This document shows, piece after piece, positions 16,664 to 25,788 of a stretch of 64,000 nt of DNA. Made by a program: the position numbers and the translations under genes. The stretch is from the NCBI RefSeq assembly GCF_000349325.1, contig NC_020504.1, positions 2,948,053-3,012,052 of the forward strand. The letters are read 5' to 3'. The first letter of the stretch is position 1; each line of letters opens with the position of its first letter. Below the pieces are notes generated by a model. That model was not told the origin of the DNA. It ran no database searches and saw only the letters and a program-made list of their open reading frames with translations. The DNA is from Streptomyces davaonensis JCM 4913 (lineage in GTDB: Bacteria; Actinomycetota; Actinomycetes; Streptomycetales; Streptomycetaceae).

Positions 16664-18256
16664 CTAGGCCGCCCCCGCTCCCGTCAGTGACCGCACCTCG
16701 GTCTCCGCGTGCTTGGCCTCGTCCGGGACTTCGGCGGAGGTGACCGTGCCGAGCCAGCCGGCGACGAAGCCGAGCGGGATGGAGACGATGCCGGGGTTCT
16801 GGAGCGGGAACACCTGGAAGTCGACGCCGGGGAAGAGGGATTCGGGGCTGCCGGACACCACCGGGGAGAGCAGGACGAGGGTCACGGCGGGGATCAGGCC
16901 GCCGTACACGGCCCAGACGGCGCCGCGGGTGGTGAGGCCGCGCCAGAACAGTGAGTAGAGCAGTACGGGCAGATTGGCGGAGGCGGCGACGGCGAAGGCG
17001 AGCCCGACCAGGAAGGCGACGTTGAGGTCTCGGGCGAGCAGGCCGAGGGCGATGGCGACCACGCCGATGCCGACGGCTGCGACGCGTGCGACGGCGACCT
17101 CGCTGCGGGGCTTGGCCCGTCGGCGCCGCAGTGACGCGTACAGGTCGTGGGCCACAGACACCGAGGAGGCGAGGGTGATTCCGGCGACCACGGCGAGGAT
17201 CGTGGCGAAGGCGACGGCGGCGACGACCGCGAACAGCACCGTCCCCCCGGTGGAGTGGGCCCCGCCGCCCAGATCGAGCGCCAGCAGCGGTACGGCCGTG
17301 TTCCCGGCGGCGTTGGAGCCGCGCACCGCTTCCGGGCCGACGATCGCGGCGGCGCCGAAGCCGAGGACGATCGTCATCAGGTAGAAACCGCCGATCAGCC
17401 CGATCGACCAGACCACCGAGCGCCGGGCCGCCCGCGCGGTGGGCACGGTGTAGAAGCGGGACAGGATGTGCGGGAGCCCCGCGGTGCCGAGCACCAGGGC
17501 GAGTCCGAGGCTGATGAAGTCGAAGCGGGCGGTCCAGTCGCCGCCGTACTTGAGGCCGGGAGCCAGGAACGAGTCGCCGTGGCCGCTGCGATCGGCCGCA
17601 GTGAGCAGCAGTTGGTCGAAGTCGCCGTGGAAGCGCACCAGGACGAGCACGGTCAGCGCGATGGTGCCGCCGAGCAGCAGGACCGCCTTCACGATCTGGA
17701 TCCAGGTGGTGGCCCGCATCCCTCCCAACGACACATAGATCACCATGAGCGCGCCGACGCCGATGACGGTCCAGGTCTGCGCCGCCTCGCCCTGGCCGCC
17801 GAGCAGCAGCGCGACCAGGCTGCCAGCACCCACCATCTGCGCCACCAGATACAGAACGGACACGGTGACCGAGGAAGTTCCCGCCGCGATCCGCACGGGC
17901 CGTTCGCTCATCCGGGCGGCGACCACGTCGGCGAGGGTGAACCGGCCGCAGTTGCGGACCAGTTCGGCGACCAGGAAGAGCACGACCAGCCAGGCGACGA
18001 GGAAGCCCACGGAGTACAGCAGTCCGTCGTAGCCGTAGAGCGCGATGAGTCCGGAGATGCCGAGGAAGGATGCGGCGGACATGTAGTCGCCCGCGATGGC
18101 AAAACCATTCTCCATCGGCGAGAAGAGACGGCCGCCGGCGTAGAACTCCTCGGCCGATCCTTGCCGGTGGCGGCTCACCCAGGTCGTGATCGCCAGGGTG
18201 ACGGCGACGAACGCGCTGAACAGCAGGAGCGCCAAGGTCTGGTGATCGCCCGTCAC
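16664..18256 (-). CDS. Sodium/solute symporter (SSS family, acetate/monocarboxylate type)
   Basis: 530 residues with about 13 membrane helices. Family markers include EEFYAGGRLFSPMENGFAIAG near the N-terminus and the conserved transmembrane run GDYMSAASFLGISG. It is closest in layout to ActP/MctC cation-acetate symporters. The GTG start at 18256 overlaps the stop of the DUF485 gene, the typical yjcH-actP pairing. It converges on the CitA/CitB operon, whose regulator may control it. Confidence 0.88.
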   Translation of the reverse strand: MTGDHQTLALLLFSAFVAVTLAITTWVSRHRQGSAEEFYAGGRLFSPMENGFAIAGDYMSAASFLGISGLIALYGYDGLLYSVGFLVAWLVVLFLVAELVRNCGRFTLADVVAARMSERPVRIAAGTSSVTVSVLYLVAQMVGAGSLVALLLGGQGEAAQTWTVIGVGALMVIYVSLGGMRATTWIQIVKAVLLLGGTIALTVLVLVRFHGDFDQLLLTAADRSGHGDSFLAPGLKYGGDWTARFDFISLGLALVLGTAGLPHILSRFYTVPTARAARRSVVWSIGLIGGFYLMTIVLGFGAAAIVGPEAVRGSNAAGNTAVPLLALDLGGGAHSTGGTVLFAVVAAVAFATILAVVAGITLASSVSVAHDLYASLRRRRAKPRSEVAVARVAAVGIGVVAIALGLLARDLNVAFLVGLAFAVAASANLPVLLYSLFWRGLTTRGAVWAVYGGLIPAVTLVLLSPVVSGSPESLFPGVDFQVFPLQNPGIVSIPLGFVAGWLGTVTSAEVPDEAKHAETEVRSLTGAGAA

Positions 18257-18720
18257 GAGTTGCCGCCCCTCGCGCCGCGGGTCAATTCCTGGGTGTCCCA
18301 GCGCAGTTCGAGCGCGGCCCGGTCGCGGCGCAGACGCGCGTGCCGGGTGTAGGCCCAGGTGAGCAGGAAGGTGGTGAGGAACTGTCCGAGCCCGGCGAGC
18401 ATCGCGACGTTCACCGCGCCGGCCACAGGTCGGGCCATCAGCCCGGGCGCCGTGGTGGCGGTCACGACGTAGCCGACGTACCAGGCCAGGAAGCCTACGA
18501 CGGCCGGGACGACGAACCTCCGGTACTGGCTGCGCACCTCCTGGAAGGCGGCGCTGCGCTGCACCTCCAGGTAGACGTCCGCGGCGTCCCGCACACCCTT
18601 CGCGTCGGCCTCGGGGACGGCGTCGGCGGCGCCGGTCTCACCCCAGCCGGAGGCCAGCGCGTCGTACCAGGGGTCGTCGTGGCGCACGCGCGCGTGGGAA
18701 CGACCGTTGCTTGAGTGCAT
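18253..18720 (-). CDS. DUF485 membrane protein, symporter partner
   Basis: About 155 residues. A 65-residue hydrophilic N-terminus is followed by a DUF485 domain with two membrane helices (about 80-98 and 112-133): FQEVRSQYRRFVVPAVVGF is the domain hallmark. It probably helps fold or regulate the symporter encoded four bases downstream. I chose ATG 18720; TTG 18726 is also possible. The upstream region carries a minus-strand CAAGAG at 18754-18759. Confidence 0.82.
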   Translation of the reverse strand: MHSSNGRSHARVRHDDPWYDALASGWGETGAADAVPEADAKGVRDAADVYLEVQRSAAFQEVRSQYRRFVVPAVVGFLAWYVGYVVTATTAPGLMARPVAGAVNVAMLAGLGQFLTTFLLTWAYTRHARLRRDRAALELRWDTQELTRGARGGNS

Positions 18721-18831
18721 GCCCAAGGATGGACAGAACGGGAAGATCCCCGACTCTTGTTCCTTTTGCTCTTCACCCCATCAGGTGATTTGTCCGCATG
18801 GTGCTGCGCGTGTCCCTTCGCATACGCGTAA

Positions 18832-18875
18832 ACCGGGGCAGGTCGCGGCGGAGTCCGCCGACGACCTGCCCCGGT
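18832..18875 (-). terminator. Nested hairpin terminator after parE
   Basis: A 14-bp outer stem (18832-18845 with 18862-18875) encloses a 6-bp inner stem (18846-18851 with 18855-18860). It lies nine bases past the parE stop. Confidence 0.75.
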
Positions 18876-18883
18876 CCGGGGTC

Positions 18884-21007
18884 CTACGCGTCGATGCGGG
18901 AGCGGTCCAGCGTCGCCGCCGAGGAGGAGATGAACTCCTTGCGCGGCGCCACGTCGTTACCCATCAGCAGGTCGAAGACCTGCTCGGCCGCTTCCAGGTC
19001 GGAGAGGTTGATCCGGCGCAGGGTGCGGTGGCGCGGGTCCATCGTGGTCTCGGCCAGCTGGTCGGCGTCCATCTCGCCGAGGCCCTTGTAGCGCTGGATC
19101 GAGTCCTTGTAGCGGATGCCCTTGCTCTGGAACTCCATGAGCTTGTCGCGCAGTTCGCGGTCGGAGTACGTGTACACGTACTTGTCCTGGCCCTTCTTGG
19201 GCTGGACGATCTCGATGCGGTGCAGCGGCGGTACGGCGGCGAAGACGCGTCCCGCCTCGACCATGGGCCGCATGTAGCGCTGGAACAGCGTCAGCAGCAG
19301 GCAGCGGATGTGGGAGCCGTCCACATCGGCGTCGGTCATCATCACGATCTTGCCGTAGCGGGCCGCGTCGATGTCGAAGGTACGGCCCGAGCCGGCTCCT
19401 ATGACCTGGATGATCGCGCCGCACTCGGCGTTCTTCAGCATGTCGGTCACGGAGGACTTCTGGACGTTGAGGATCTTGCCGCGGATCGGCAGCAGCGCCT
19501 GGAACTCGGAGTTCCGGGCGAGCTTGGCGGTGCCGAGCGCGGAGTCTCCCTCGACGATGAACAGCTCGCTCCGCTCGACGTCGTCGCTGCGGCAGTCGGC
19601 GAGCTTGGCGGGCAGGGAGGACGACTCCAGGGCAGTCTTGCGGCGCTGCGCGTCCTTGTGCTGGCGGGCGGCGATACGCGTGCGTGCCGCGGCGACCGCC
19701 TTCTCCATGACCACCCGGGCCTGTGCGGCGGCATCCCGCTTGGTCGACGTCAGGAACGCCTTGAGTTCCTTGGTGATCACGGTGTTCACGATGCGGCGGG
19801 CTGCCGAGGTGCCGAGGACCTCCTTGGTCTGACCCTCGAACTGCGGTTCGGCCAGACGCACCGTGACGACGGCGGTGAGGCCCTCCAGGGCATCGTCCTT
19901 GACGATGTCGTCCTCGGCGACGCGCAGCAGCTTCTTGGCGCGCAGCACCTCGTTCAGCGTGCTGGTGACGGCGGTCTCGAAGCCCGCGACATGGGTGCCG
20001 CCCTTGGGGGTGGCGATGATGTTCACGAACGACTTCAGGGTCGTGTCGTAGCCGGTGCCCCAGCGCATCGCGACATCGACGTCGAGTTCGCGGGTGACCT
20101 GGGTGGGCGTCATCTGGCCGTGCTCGTCCAGGACCGGGACGGTCTCCCTGAAAGTGCCCTGGCCGGAGAAGCGGAGGACGTCGTTGACCGGCTTGTCGGT
20201 GGCGAGGTACTCGCAGAACTCGCTGATGCCGCCGTCGAAGCGGAACGACTCCTCGCCCTTGCTGCCGCCCTCGCCGAGGCCGAACTCGTCGCGGACGACG
20301 ATGGTCAGGCCGGGCACCAGGAAGGCGGTCTGGCGGGCGCGCTGGTGGAGGTTCTCCAGGGAGAGCTTGGCGTCCTTCAGGAAGATCTGACGGTCGGCCC
20401 AGTAGCGCACGCGCGTGCCGGTGCGGGTCTTGGGGATCTTCTTGGCCTTGCGCAGCCCGCTGGTGGACTCGAACTTGGCGTCGGGGCCGGTGGCGGCGAA
20501 GGAGCCCGGCACGCCGCGCCGGAAGCTGATCGCGTGGGTGTGGCCATTGCGGTCCACCTCGACGTCCAGCCGCGCGGACAGGGCGTTCACCACGGAGGCG
20601 CCCACGCCGTGCAGGCCGCCGGAGGCGGCGTAGGAGCCGCCGCCGAACTTGCCGCCGGCGTGCAGCTTGGTCATGACGACCTCGACGCCGGACAGGCCTG
20701 TCTTGGGCTCGACGTCGACAGGGATGCCACGGCCGTTGTCGCGCACCTCGACCGAGCCGTCGTCATGGAGGACGACCTCGATGTGGTCGCAGTAGCCCCC
20801 GAGGGCCTCGTCGACGGAGTTGTCGATGATCTCCCAGAGGCAGTGCATCAGGCCGCGGCTGTCGGTCGAGCCGATGTACATACCCGGACGCTTGCGCACG
20901 GCTTCGAGGCCCTCAAGGACGAGCAGGTGCCGCGCGGTGTAGTTGGAACCGTCCCGGTCTGCTCCTGCCAGCAGCGCTGTGGACGGCACGGACGTCTCGG
21001 CGGTCAC
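18884..21007 (-). CDS. parE: DNA topoisomerase IV subunit B
   Basis: 707 residues. The GHKL ATPase shows EIIDNSVDEAL, DNGRGIPVD and the ATP lid GLHGVGASVVNALS; the TOPRIM domain shows EGDSALG and DADVDGSHIR. It works with ParC (4848-7304) in chromosome decatenation. GTG start at 21007. The 439-bp upstream gap separates it from the divergent DUF7455 gene. Distinguishing ParE from GyrB rests on the presence of parC nearby and the genomic position next to hrdB. Confidence 0.9.
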   Translation of the reverse strand: MTAETSVPSTALLAGADRDGSNYTARHLLVLEGLEAVRKRPGMYIGSTDSRGLMHCLWEIIDNSVDEALGGYCDHIEVVLHDDGSVEVRDNGRGIPVDVEPKTGLSGVEVVMTKLHAGGKFGGGSYAASGGLHGVGASVVNALSARLDVEVDRNGHTHAISFRRGVPGSFAATGPDAKFESTSGLRKAKKIPKTRTGTRVRYWADRQIFLKDAKLSLENLHQRARQTAFLVPGLTIVVRDEFGLGEGGSKGEESFRFDGGISEFCEYLATDKPVNDVLRFSGQGTFRETVPVLDEHGQMTPTQVTRELDVDVAMRWGTGYDTTLKSFVNIIATPKGGTHVAGFETAVTSTLNEVLRAKKLLRVAEDDIVKDDALEGLTAVVTVRLAEPQFEGQTKEVLGTSAARRIVNTVITKELKAFLTSTKRDAAAQARVVMEKAVAAARTRIAARQHKDAQRRKTALESSSLPAKLADCRSDDVERSELFIVEGDSALGTAKLARNSEFQALLPIRGKILNVQKSSVTDMLKNAECGAIIQVIGAGSGRTFDIDAARYGKIVMMTDADVDGSHIRCLLLTLFQRYMRPMVEAGRVFAAVPPLHRIEIVQPKKGQDKYVYTYSDRELRDKLMEFQSKGIRYKDSIQRYKGLGEMDADQLAETTMDPRHRTLRRINLSDLEAAEQVFDLLMGNDVAPRKEFISSSAATLDRSRIDA

Positions 21008-21446
21008 GCGGTTCGCTCCTCGCTGAATTTCAGATGGTGCCCTTGTGGGTAAGGGCGTGGCTTCGGTTGCCGCTCAGAGGGTACCGAGGCCTGGTAGAGC
21101 CGATGTAACGCCACCCTCGTCTGTTGGCAGACTAGTCCAGAGTCGTATGCATGTTCGATCCCTCGATGGAGTGAAGTACATATCACGTTCCCTTCCAGGC
21201 ATGAACCATTTAGGCTCCGGGCACGTCCTCATGAACAAACCGGCAATCCAGCCGGAGGGACCGACACCGACCGACAGCGCGAACCCGTAAGACACACAGA
21301 CACGCAATACGGCACATTCGCCGCCAACCGGCAGCAGCCAGCCGCCTGGAAAGATTTTTCAAGGAAAAGCCACGAGCGGGAACGTTTTCGGGCTGGTTGG
21401 ATGTTGACCCTGGTACGACAGCTCGTCGAGCTAGAGAAGAGGCGAC
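21008..21446. other. Long divergent intergenic region, parE / DUF7455 gene
   Basis: 439 bases with lower GC than the surroundings and no supported gene. It should hold the promoters of parE and of the small zinc-ribbon gene. A 19-codon frame at 21231-21290 has no ribosome site and was not accepted. Confidence 0.4.
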
Positions 21447-21677
21447 GTGACTACTGTTCTGACCCCCGCGAGCCCGCTGACGGCCGCCGATCGCTGCGAC
21501 CGCTGCGGCGCCCAGGCATACCTGCGCGTCGTCCTGGCAAGCGGCGGAGAACTGCTCTTCTGCGCCCACCACGGCCGCAAGTTCGAGCCGGGACTCAAGA
21601 AGATCGCCGCTGAGATACAGGACGAGACGGAGCGGCTGACGGCCGTTCCCGCCACCGCTTCCGAAGATGAGCGCTGA
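21447..21677 (+). CDS. Small zinc-ribbon protein (DUF7455)
   Basis: 76 residues. Two metal-binding half-sites, CDRCG (about 17-21) and CAHHG (about 39-43), make a compact zinc ribbon, followed by a helical Glu/Lys-rich tail. It is conserved next to hrdB in streptomycetes; function unknown. GTG start at 21447 after GAGAAGAGG. A 19-bp hairpin terminator follows. Confidence 0.8.
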   Translation: MTTVLTPASPLTAADRCDRCGAQAYLRVVLASGGELLFCAHHGRKFEPGLKKIAAEIQDETERLTAVPATASEDER

Positions 21678-21720
21678 CAACTCGCGTCCACGACGAGCCA
21701 CCTCCAGGCATTAGGCCGGC

Positions 21721-21763
21721 GTACGGGCGGCTGCCCCTGATTTCCAGGGGCAGCCGCCCGTAC
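21721..21763. terminator. Bidirectional hairpin terminator
   Basis: A perfect 19-bp stem (21721-21739 with 21745-21763) with a 5-base loop separates the DUF7455 gene and the convergent protease gene. Confidence 0.8.
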
Positions 21764-21778
21764 GCGTAGGGGAGTCGC

Positions 21779-22639
21779 TCAGGGCGCCGTATGCGCCCCT
21801 CGCGCCGCGCCGACGTCCCAGCCCAGCTTCTCCAGGGCATCGGACACCCGCGTATAGACCCCGGGGCTGCCCGGGCGGCCACAGCCGCTCCCCCAGGACA
21901 CCAGCCCGATCAGCCGCCCCTCGGCGACCAGCGGCCCTCCGCTGTCCCCCTGGCAGGCGTCCCGCCCGCCCAGCACCTCACCGGCGCACAGCATGCTGTC
22001 GGCGAGATAGGCACTGTCACCGCCGCCGGGATAGGCACGCTCGCAGCGGCTGTCCGAGAGCACATGCACGCGCGCCGCCCGCAGACCGTCCGCGTAGTCG
22101 CCGCCCCCGGTCGCGTCACCCCACCCGTAGACCATGGCCGACGTCCCCGGCTCGTACGCCCGGTCCCCCGCCGCCGCCATCGCGATCACCGACTCTCGCG
22201 GCAGCGGCTCGGCGAGGGTGAGCACGGCGAAGTCCCCGGCATTGGTGACATCGTCGTACCCCGGATTCACCCAGGTCTCCCGTACGTCGATCTCCTGCCC
22301 CTCGCCCGTGCGCAGGTCCGTGCGGCCGGCTATGACCTTGAGGTCGTCCAGCTGGTCCGGCGGCGCCCCGAGGACGTCCTCGCCCATGCAGTGGGCCGCG
22401 GTGAGCACGGTGGACGGGCCGACCGCCACGCCACCGCAGAATTGCCCGGAGCGCGTACCCCCGAACCGGTCACGGCTGGACAGCGCCACCGTCCAGGGGC
22501 TGTCGGAGACATCGACGGGGAAGCCCCCGACGATGACACTGTCGGCGGTGGCCGGTGCGGCGGACGCCAAGGGTATGACGGCTGCGGCGGCAGCCAGGAC
22601 CAGTGGCCGGGCCAGCGCCCGGACCAGGGGACGACGCAT
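21779..22639 (-). CDS. Secreted trypsin-like serine protease (S1 family)
   Basis: 286 residues. A cleavable signal peptide ends near residue 33 (ATA-DS) and the mature enzyme begins with VIVGG, as in activated trypsins. The triad is complete: H83 (TAAHC), D136 (NAGDFAVL) and S233 (GDSGGP). D227 lies six residues before the serine, giving trypsin specificity for Lys/Arg. Cysteines are placed for the usual disulfides. ATG start at 22639 with GGAG upstream. Confidence 0.9.
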   Translation of the reverse strand: MRRPLVRALARPLVLAAAAAVIPLASAAPATADSVIVGGFPVDVSDSPWTVALSSRDRFGGTRSGQFCGGVAVGPSTVLTAAHCMGEDVLGAPPDQLDDLKVIAGRTDLRTGEGQEIDVRETWVNPGYDDVTNAGDFAVLTLAEPLPRESVIAMAAAGDRAYEPGTSAMVYGWGDATGGGDYADGLRAARVHVLSDSRCERAYPGGGDSAYLADSMLCAGEVLGGRDACQGDSGGPLVAEGRLIGLVSWGSGCGRPGSPGVYTRVSDALEKLGWDVGAARGAHTAP

Positions 22640-22720
22640 GCGCGCTCCTCACTCAGGGGTGTCCTTGGAAGACCCAGCGTGATCCACACCGCCGCACCCC
22701 GCACCCGCGCGGGCAACGCA

Positions 22721-22753
22721 AAGACCCGGCTCCCGCGTGGGGAACCGGGCCTT
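22721..22753 (-). terminator. Hairpin terminator after hrdB
   Basis: An imperfect 10-bp stem (22725-22734 with 22740-22749, one mismatch) flanked by AAG and CTT lies about 20 bases past the hrdB stop. Confidence 0.6.
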
Positions 22754-22773
22754 CGGCGTCGTAGGACCGCGAC

Positions 22774-24309
22774 CTAGTCGAGGTAGTCGCGCAGCACCTG
22801 GGAACGGGACGGGTGGCGCAGCTTCGACATCGTCTTGGACTCGATCTGGCGGATGCGCTCACGCGTCACGCCGTACACCTTGCCGATCTCGTCGAGGGTC
22901 TTCGGCTGACCGTCGGTGAGACCGAAACGCATGGAGACGACGCCCGCCTCGCGCTCGGACAGGGTGTCGAGGACGGAGTGCAGCTGCTCCTGGAGGAGCG
23001 TGAAGCTGACCGCGTCGGCCGGGACGACGGCCTCGGAGTCCTCGATGAGGTCACCGAACTCGCTGTCGCCGTCCTCGCCCAGCGGGGTGTGCAGCGAGAT
23101 GGGCTCGCGGCCGTACTTCTGGACCTCGATGACCTTCTCGGGGGTCATGTCGAGTTCCTTGGCCAGCTCCTCCGGGGTGGGCTCGCGGCCCAGGTCCTGG
23201 AGCATCTGGCGCTGCACGCGCGCGAGCTTGTTGATGACCTCGACCATGTGCACCGGGATACGGATGGTGCGGGCCTGGTCGGCCATCGCGCGGGTGATCG
23301 CCTGACGGATCCACCAGGTGGCGTACGTGGAGAACTTGTAGCCCTTGGTGTAGTCGAACTTCTCGACCGCGCGGATCAGACCGAGGTTGCCCTCCTGGAT
23401 GAGGTCCAGGAAGAGCATGCCGCGGCCGGTGTAGCGCTTGGCCAGGGAGACCACCAGTCGGAGGTTGGCCTCCAGGAGGTGGTTCTTGGCGCGGCGGCCG
23501 TCCTCGGCGATGATCTCCAGCTCGCGCTTGAGCTTGGGCGCGAGCTTGTCGGCGTTGGCCAGCTTGTCCTCGGCGAACAGGCCGGCCTCGATGCGCTTGG
23601 CGAGCTCGACCTCCTGCTCGGCGTTGAGTAGCGGGACCTTGCCGATCTGCTTGAGGTAGTCCTTCACCGGGTCGGCGGTGGCACCGGCGGCGGCGACCTG
23701 CTGGGCGGGCGCGTCGTCCTCGTCCTCGTCGGAGAGTACGAAGCCGGCGCTCTCGGCACCCTCGGGCTCGCCCTCGCCGGGCTTGGCCTCTTCGAGGACC
23801 TCGTCCTCGGCCAGCTCGGCGTCGTCCTTCTTGGCGGTGGTCTTCTTCGCCGTCGTCTTCTTGGCGACGGTCTTCTTCGCGGCCGCCTTCTTGGCGGTCG
23901 TCGTCTTCTTGGCAGCGGCCTTCTTCGCGGGTGCCTCGTCCTCGACGGCCGGGTCGGCGGCGGGTGCCGCAGGCGTGGCGGTGGCGGTGGCCTTCTTGGT
24001 GGTCACCGTCTTCGCCGCGACCGTCTTGGTGGCGGTGCGCTTGGCCGGACTCTTCGCTGCGACGCTCTTTCGGGTGCGCTTGGGCTCCGCGGCACTGACC
24101 ATCAGCGTCACACCCTCTTCCTCGAGGATCTGGTTGAGGCTGCGCAGTACGTTCTTCCACTGAGTGGCCGGAATCTGGTCAGCTTCGAAGGCCCGACGCA
24201 CGTCATCGCCGGCGATCTGCCCCTCAGCCTTTCCCCGCTCAATGAGCGCCATGACAGAGACGGACTCGGCGATCTCCGGCGGGAGCGTACGGGATGTGCT
24301 GGCCGACAC
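22774..24309 (-). CDS. hrdB: Principal (housekeeping) RNA polymerase sigma factor HrdB
   Basis: 511 residues from GTG 24309, the same length as S. coelicolor HrdB. The N-terminus ([25 protein letters not shown]) resembles region 1.1. A Lys/Ala/Thr-rich linker with repeated AKK units follows (about 75-150), then region 1.2 ([29 protein letters not shown]), region 2 with the -10 recognition helix ([21 protein letters not shown]), region 3, and region 4 with the -35 helix-turn-helix ([20 protein letters not shown]). It directs most vegetative transcription. The repetitive linker is typical of Streptomyces HrdB. Confidence 0.96.
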   Translation of the reverse strand: MSASTSRTLPPEIAESVSVMALIERGKAEGQIAGDDVRRAFEADQIPATQWKNVLRSLNQILEEEGVTLMVSAAEPKRTRKSVAAKSPAKRTATKTVAAKTVTTKKATATATPAAPAADPAVEDEAPAKKAAAKKTTTAKKAAAKKTVAKKTTAKKTTAKKDDAELAEDEVLEEAKPGEGEPEGAESAGFVLSDEDEDDAPAQQVAAAGATADPVKDYLKQIGKVPLLNAEQEVELAKRIEAGLFAEDKLANADKLAPKLKRELEIIAEDGRRAKNHLLEANLRLVVSLAKRYTGRGMLFLDLIQEGNLGLIRAVEKFDYTKGYKFSTYATWWIRQAITRAMADQARTIRIPVHMVEVINKLARVQRQMLQDLGREPTPEELAKELDMTPEKVIEVQKYGREPISLHTPLGEDGDSEFGDLIEDSEAVVPADAVSFTLLQEQLHSVLDTLSEREAGVVSMRFGLTDGQPKTLDEIGKVYGVTRERIRQIESKTMSKLRHPSRSQVLRDYLD

Positions 24310-24620
24310 GAACAACCTCTCGGAACGTTGGAAAACGGCTTCCGGCCCCGTCCACAGCGGACAGGAGCCGACCACCGACCTGGGGATGGGCCGACGGTGC
24401 GGGCGGGGGCCGGGAAGATGCACAGCGCCTTCTATGGCGTCCGTATTCCCTCCGCGGCTGTCACCTCTTAGGTCATCGCGCAGTTTCCGCGAGCGTTACG
24501 CCCAATCTGCGTGGCCCGAGTCACACCCCGTAAGCACTCAAAAACTGTCAGATATGGACAGATGAGGTCAGCTGGAGGGTCTGGCCCGAGGTGGACCGCC
24601 GGTGCCGCCGCCTCGCCGCA
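24310..24620 (-). promoter_or_regulatory. hrdB upstream region
   Basis: The non-coding stretch upstream of hrdB, up to the whiH terminator, must hold the hrdB promoter and leader. I could not place the promoter elements with confidence. No other gene is seen. Confidence 0.5.
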
Positions 24621-24665
24621 CCGTCGGACCCCGCAGGATCCGGGTGATCCTGCGGGGTCCGACGG
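24621..24665 (-). terminator. Strong hairpin terminator after whiH
   Basis: A perfect 20-bp stem (24621-24640 with 24646-24665) and a 5-base loop lie between whiH and hrdB. Confidence 0.85.
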
Positions 24666-24737
24666 GAGGCGGTTCGCCGGCCGAGCGATGCCACAGGAGG
24701 GGGGAGGCATCCCCGGCCGCGCCGCCCGCGGGGCGCG

Positions 24738-25625
24738 TCAGTGCTCGCGCGGGGCGGGCACCACGCGCTCCACCTCTGGGTGGACGGTGAGCAGCTGCCG
24801 CATCGCCGTCTCCGCCGCCGCACCGTCGGCGGCGGCGAGGGCGTCGACGATCCGGGCGTGGTGCGCCAGCGACGACTCGTTCGGCCGGTCACAGCCCGTG
24901 ACCGGACCTCCGGAGACCTGGAGCGCTGCCGAGACGATTCCGGAGAGGTGCTCCAGCATGCGGTTGCCGGCGACCTGGATGAGCAGCGAGTGGAACTCGG
25001 CGTCCGCGCGGGAGAACGTGAGGGCGTCGCCCTGCCCCAGGGCGTGGCCCATGATCTCGACCATGTCGGCCAGCCGCTGCTGGATGTCCTCCCGGCCGTG
25101 CCCCGCGGCGAGGCGCGCGGCGAGCGGTTCGATCGTCCAGCGCAGCTCGCTCAGCTCACGCCGCTGGTCGTCGCGCTGCGGCCCGAAGGCCCGCCACTCG
25201 ATGATGTCCGGGTCGAGGAGGTTCCAGTCGCTGACGGGACGCACGCGCGTGCCGACGTTCGGCCGGGCACTGACCAGGCCCTTGGCCTCCAGGACGCGGA
25301 GCGACTCACGGACGACGGTGCGGGAGACCTCGAAGCGCTGGCCGATCTCCTCGGGCACCAGCGGGCGGTCGGCACCCAGGTCGCCGGAGACGATCATCTG
25401 GCCGAGCTGCTGGACGAGTTGGCCGTGCAGTCCGCGTCCGCGGCTGCCCGCGGCACGCCGGCCCACGCGGCCCAGCTCCGGCTCCGCGCCCTCCCAGGAG
25501 GGGGGTCCGACGCGGTCGGCGACAGGGGCCTCGGCGTAGGGGTAGCGGTCGAGTTCGCCCGGGCCGACGAGACCGGAGTCGGCGGCGCGGGCGGCGGTCA
25601 TCATGGTGTGCGCAAGGGTACTCAC
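24738..25625 (-). CDS. whiH: Sporulation regulator WhiH (GntR family)
   Basis: 295 residues from GTG 25625. A long N-terminal arm (about 1-75, STLAHTMMTAARAADSG) precedes the winged helix (about 80-145, with PLVPEEIGQRFEVSRTVVRESL) and an FCD effector domain (about 150-285). Length, N-terminus and position immediately upstream of hrdB match S. coelicolor WhiH, needed for sporulation septation in aerial hyphae. In S. coelicolor it is transcribed by the sporulation sigma factor WhiG and represses itself; a WhiG-like -10 lies upstream here. Effector ligand unknown. Confidence 0.9.
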   Translation of the reverse strand: MSTLAHTMMTAARAADSGLVGPGELDRYPYAEAPVADRVGPPSWEGAEPELGRVGRRAAGSRGRGLHGQLVQQLGQMIVSGDLGADRPLVPEEIGQRFEVSRTVVRESLRVLEAKGLVSARPNVGTRVRPVSDWNLLDPDIIEWRAFGPQRDDQRRELSELRWTIEPLAARLAAGHGREDIQQRLADMVEIMGHALGQGDALTFSRADAEFHSLLIQVAGNRMLEHLSGIVSAALQVSGGPVTGCDRPNESSLAHHARIVDALAAADGAAAETAMRQLLTVHPEVERVVPAPREH

Positions 25626-25717
25626 GGATCCTTTGTCGGCGACCTCTCCAACTCCCTTGAGGTCTTTGGTGAAAAGCACACGAAAGGGTGATCGCTCACC
25701 CCGTCGCAATTGACGCC

Positions 25718-25725
25718 TTATCGGA
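25718..25725 (-). promoter_or_regulatory. Candidate sigma-WhiG -10 element of whiH
   Basis: On the minus strand TCCGATAA matches seven of eight bases of the WhiG -10 consensus GCCGATAA. It is 93 bases upstream of the whiH start. The -35 (TAAA) is not clear; GGAAA is nearby but at the wrong spacing. Confidence 0.5.
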
Positions 25726-25788
25726 AAGAAATGGGCTTTCCACGGGGAGTTGTGCGCACTACAGGCATCGAATGGGCGCGGACGGTCG

